From assembly GCA_017650505.1 (NCBI GenBank), contig JAGCET010000014.1, forward strand, positions 1 through 26,628: DNA of 26,628 nucleotides, written 5' to 3'. This document shows, in pieces, positions 25,201-26,628 of the stretch. This DNA comes from Alphaproteobacteria bacterium. Its GTDB lineage: Bacteria > Pseudomonadota > Alphaproteobacteria > Rs-D84. Position numbers and translations under genes: made by a program. The notes under the pieces are model-generated. The model was not told the origin of the DNA, did no database searches, and saw only the letters and a list, made by a program, of their open reading frames with translations. Each line of letters begins with the position of its first letter. Position 1 is the first letter of the stretch.

Positions 25201-26628
25201 TGCATCCCCACCGACGGTTAACGACCATCCTACACCATATGCCTCATATACCGTACCCGAACCACCCGAACCACCATTATCATTCAAGGTTATTGTATAA
25301 ACAGGAACCCATCGAGCAGACAACGTTTTATTACTTGTAAAATAGGTATCATCTGGTAAAACACCATTTGAACTAATAACCCTTGTTCCATCAATATAAT
25401 AACCACTAAATGCATACCCTGATCGCGTCGGTACCGCAACCGATGTTACCGCAGCACCATTGGCGCTTAACGACCAATCGGTACCATATCTTTCATATAC
25501 CGTACCCGAACCACCCGAACCACCGTTATCATCCAGTGTTATTGTAAATGTGTAATTTGTTTGTGTATCCGAACACATAATATGCCCATCAAAATATTGT
25601 GAATAATCATTCAAATACGGATAGTACCCCGTCGGACAACTTGTCATCAAACCAGAATCAGTAAATACATTATAAAACGTGCCATAATTATCAAGATTTC
25701 CCGTAATATTAGTAAACAAATTTGTCGGAATAAATGTTGTTGAAGCCGCATTAGAACAAAAACCGTAGAATGTCTCCGCCCAAGTACCACTTCCATTAGT
25801 ATAACCATACGAATCTGTCCCACCAACCGCACCGGATATTCCGGAAAACAAATTCGCCGGAATGTTGCACGACATATTCGGGATACCATAAAAAGTAGTA
25901 TTAAACATATTCTCCGACGGTGCACCAGTAACGCCAGAAAACAGCCCCGACGGAATTGTACCCGTCAAACTTTCACAGCCGGAAAATGTGCCGCTAAAAA
26001 GGTACGGTTGGGACGAACCAACAACACCGGCAAATAAATTTGACGGTATTGTTGTTATACCAGTATAGGCAAAAGTACTTGAAAACATCTCCGGCGTGGT
26101 ACCAAGGCCACTAAACATATTTCCCGCGACACTGGTTAGGTTATAACAATCCGAAAATGTAGATGCAAACGACGGGGACAAACCATTTATAACCGGAAAC
26201 AACGCTGATAATGACCCCGACACGGATACAATTAAATCATTACCACTAAAAGAAATCGCCGCGGGTTGGTAATAATATCCTTCGTCACTTTCAACATAAT
26301 AATCCGTCGCCTGACCACCAAATTGAATGTTATATGTACCGGAATTCTCATAAGTGTGGTTATAACCCTCGCCATAATCTGCATCGGCACGTTCAATTTT
26401 TTCAACCGTGCCATCCCCCCAATCTACATAAAACGTTCCCGCCGCAGATATAGAGAAATCAAAATAACTATCGGCCTCTAATGCCGTCGTTGTAACCTGA
26501 AACTTTGAAGTAATGCATGTCGTTGTATTGGTGTTTGGGTCGGTGTATGCAAATTCGTTCGATGCGCAATCTGCGTACGCAGACACGCCGACAAATATGC
26601 CGACACATAACACTAAAACACCCAAAAA
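22231..26628 (-). CDS. Giant modular secreted protein with BspA-like and InlB B-repeat modules (5-prime partial)
   Basis: At least 1465 residues; the frame runs off the window end, so the first residues are missing and the TTG at 26625 is probably not the start. It begins within a signal peptide (GVLVLCVGIFVGVSAYA). Three A modules each start with a PKD-like FYVDWGDG or VYVNWGDG sheet. They continue with BspA/DUF285-type repeats of the form IPSGLFSGVTGAP and MFSGTF, and the first two end in CPTGYYPYL-like Cys motifs. Five B modules are InlB B-repeat (Flg_new) folds, TITLNDNGGSGGSGTVYE to LYARW. The order is A-B-B-B-B-A-B-A and then a Cys-containing C-terminal domain. No sortase or autotransporter signal was seen. 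Adhesion or host interaction is inferred from the module types. No clear terminator follows. Confidence 0.88.
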   Translation of the reverse strand, partial: FLGVLVLCVGIFVGVSAYADCASNEFAYTDPNTNTTTCITSKFQVTTTALEADSYFDFSISAAGTFYVDWGDGTVEKIERADADYGEGYNHTYENSGTYNIQFGGQATDYYVESDEGYYYQPAAISFSGNDLIVSVSGSLSALFPVINGLSPSFASTFSDCYNLTSVAGNMFSGLGTTPEMFSSTFAYTGITTIPSNLFAGVVGSSQPYLFSGTFSGCESLTGTIPSGLFSGVTGAPSENMFNTTFYGIPNMSCNIPANLFSGISGAVGGTDSYGYTNGSGTWAETFYGFCSNAASTTFIPTNLFTNITGNLDNYGTFYNVFTDSGLMTSCPTGYYPYLNDYSQYFDGHIMCSDTQTNYTFTITLDDNGGSGGSGTVYERYGTDWSLSANGAAVTSVAVPTRSGYAFSGYYIDGTRVISSNGVLPDDTYFTSNKTLSARWVPVYTITLNDNGGSGGSGTVYEAYGVGWSLTVGGDAVTQVAIPTRPGYVFGGYSTTASVGYIAVNIAINSSGGLPRNDYFYNDRMLYARWIPVYTITLDDNGGSGGMGTVYEMYGNIWSATYGGTYAISSVTKPTRNGYVFNGYWTAASGGDQVINDNAALPSVSYFNSDQILYAQWTPIDTYVITLNDNGGSGGVGTVYERYGVDWSLSAYGDAITSVTRPTKSNEFFDGYYTATTGGTQVIDMNGVLPANTQFNADTVLYAHYITAPAAVFWVGTTSMQANTEFSFRFNTSGVFYVDWDDGNIEQIVATGSGAAVSHTYTTAGTRNIGISGGATGYNGVTAISFSNNTHVASISGSLSSLFPVINGVSPNFASAFENCSNLTSIASNMFSGIGTTPEMFAFTFANTGITSIPSGLFAGVVGPSRSYMFADTFLGCSNLRGDIPSGLFSGVTGRPAYGMFESTFSGCSNMSCDIPANLFSGISGSLGEVYDEMGYTGLVSGENTWRSTFYGFCSTNSNSNTFIPRTLFQNVNGDVGTYYTMYGVFKNSGLATTCPTGYHQYLTGFESYWDRKVSCVDSSVVQAFTITLNDNGGSGGSGTVYERYDMDWSLSQNGSAITSVAVPTRSGYLFAGYYTGSSSGDQYINNRGELPRPNWVVQDQTLYAHWVQIQTPVFTVTTVQLPANTTFSFGLAANGQVYVNWGDGMGDELTEYSGIVSHTYENAGTYTIGFNGNVTGYNFKFTSAILFGNPGSYNTWATEYSGITPTYLLVGGISGSLGALFPTINGVSPEFTDAFRDCSNLTGVIPAGLFTGVTGAPTANMFRATFSGVTDMSCRIPAGLFSGITGATTSTGFIDTFNGFCADNANGTFIPSGLFDNTRITLTSGGMDGIFANSGLATACPCGTHQYITGFESSWSNRVACEVGVKVDANDVPIEYWYNGQCYEQCDAGITRLRTSVGLDFVLLKTKPTTLALNVEHHGTICYIPAVLGNGGTGSLNMADDNGVVYHMANATTTPPAGFTGQPS
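23556..26500 (-). repeat. Large A-module duplication within the modular gene
   Basis: The first A module (about 25550-26500) and the second (about 23556-24503) share long near-identical stretches such as LFPVINGLSPSFAS/LFPVINGVSPNFAS and GTTPEMF. A shorter, more diverged third copy lies at about 22560-23300. This points to internal duplication of an A+B block. Confidence 0.8.
24504..25549 (-). repeat. Tandem array of four InlB B-repeat units
   Basis: Four units of about 245-268 bp follow one another (about 25549-25306, 25305-25040, 25039-24772 and 24771-24504). A fifth stands apart at about 23555-23305. The start of each unit is strongly conserved in DNA, around the plus-strand words CCACCCGAACCACC. 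Confidence 0.85.

Noticed and set aside
23305..25549. CRISPR-like repeat array
   Set aside because: The regular spacing of about 250-268 bp reflects protein modules in one open reading frame, not short direct repeats with unique spacers.

Overview
The window looks like chromosomal DNA of an AT-leaning Gram-negative bacterium, most likely an alphaproteobacterium. UvrA carries the alphaproteobacterial variants of its zinc-finger regions (SPVTG and CPVSGF). FtsB, RodZ, DusB, RlmE, TspO, Rho and SSB homologues are all present, and lipoproteins plus a TolC-type porin imply an outer membrane. The secreted proteins with LamG-like, BspA-like and InlB B-repeat modules suggest a host- or gut-associated lineage; the exact taxon is inference. 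I see no rRNA, tRNA, CRISPR array, transposase or prophage structural gene.

Layout. 1-2236 (+): two unrecognised genes and a Nudix hydrolase in one run, then a flavodoxin-like gene. 2237-3462 (+): a small lipoprotein gene interrupted by an in-frame stop, then an unrecognised gene that appears to be translated from a leaderless mRNA. 3466-7963 (-): a four-gene tripartite efflux operon in the order outer-membrane channel, MacA-type adaptor, ABC ATPase, MacB-type permease. 7964-8304: divergent promoters and a long structured RNA leader ending in a terminator, in front of a secreted LamG-like protein (8305-9285). 9387-10352 (+): a cysteine-containing secreted protein.

10340-12039 (-): rho with its own terminator, followed by a small membrane protein and an overlapping out-of-frame lipoprotein. 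That overlap has the architecture of a phage Rz/Rz1 spanin pair. 12135-13118 (-) is an unrecognised gene, divergent from ssb (13186-13632, +). 13694-13792 holds a short orphan transcription unit, a candidate small RNA. 13845-21319 (-) is a housekeeping run read in the order dusB, rodZ-like, uvrA, a free-standing SRP54 M-domain-like gene, two unrecognised genes, rlmE and a DUF805 gene. ftsB (21339, +) diverges from dusB with only 19 bp between the two start codons. tspO (-) ends against ftsB. The last 4.4 kb (-) encode one very large modular secreted protein whose start lies beyond the window edge.

The most unusual items are the mutually exclusive RNA structures at 8175-8286, the Rz/Rz1-like overlap at 10340-10724, the orphan M domain at 16043-16525, the interrupted lipoprotein gene at 2376-2777, and repeated evidence for leaderless or nearly leaderless transcripts (2893, 9387, 19415, 21319, 21339).
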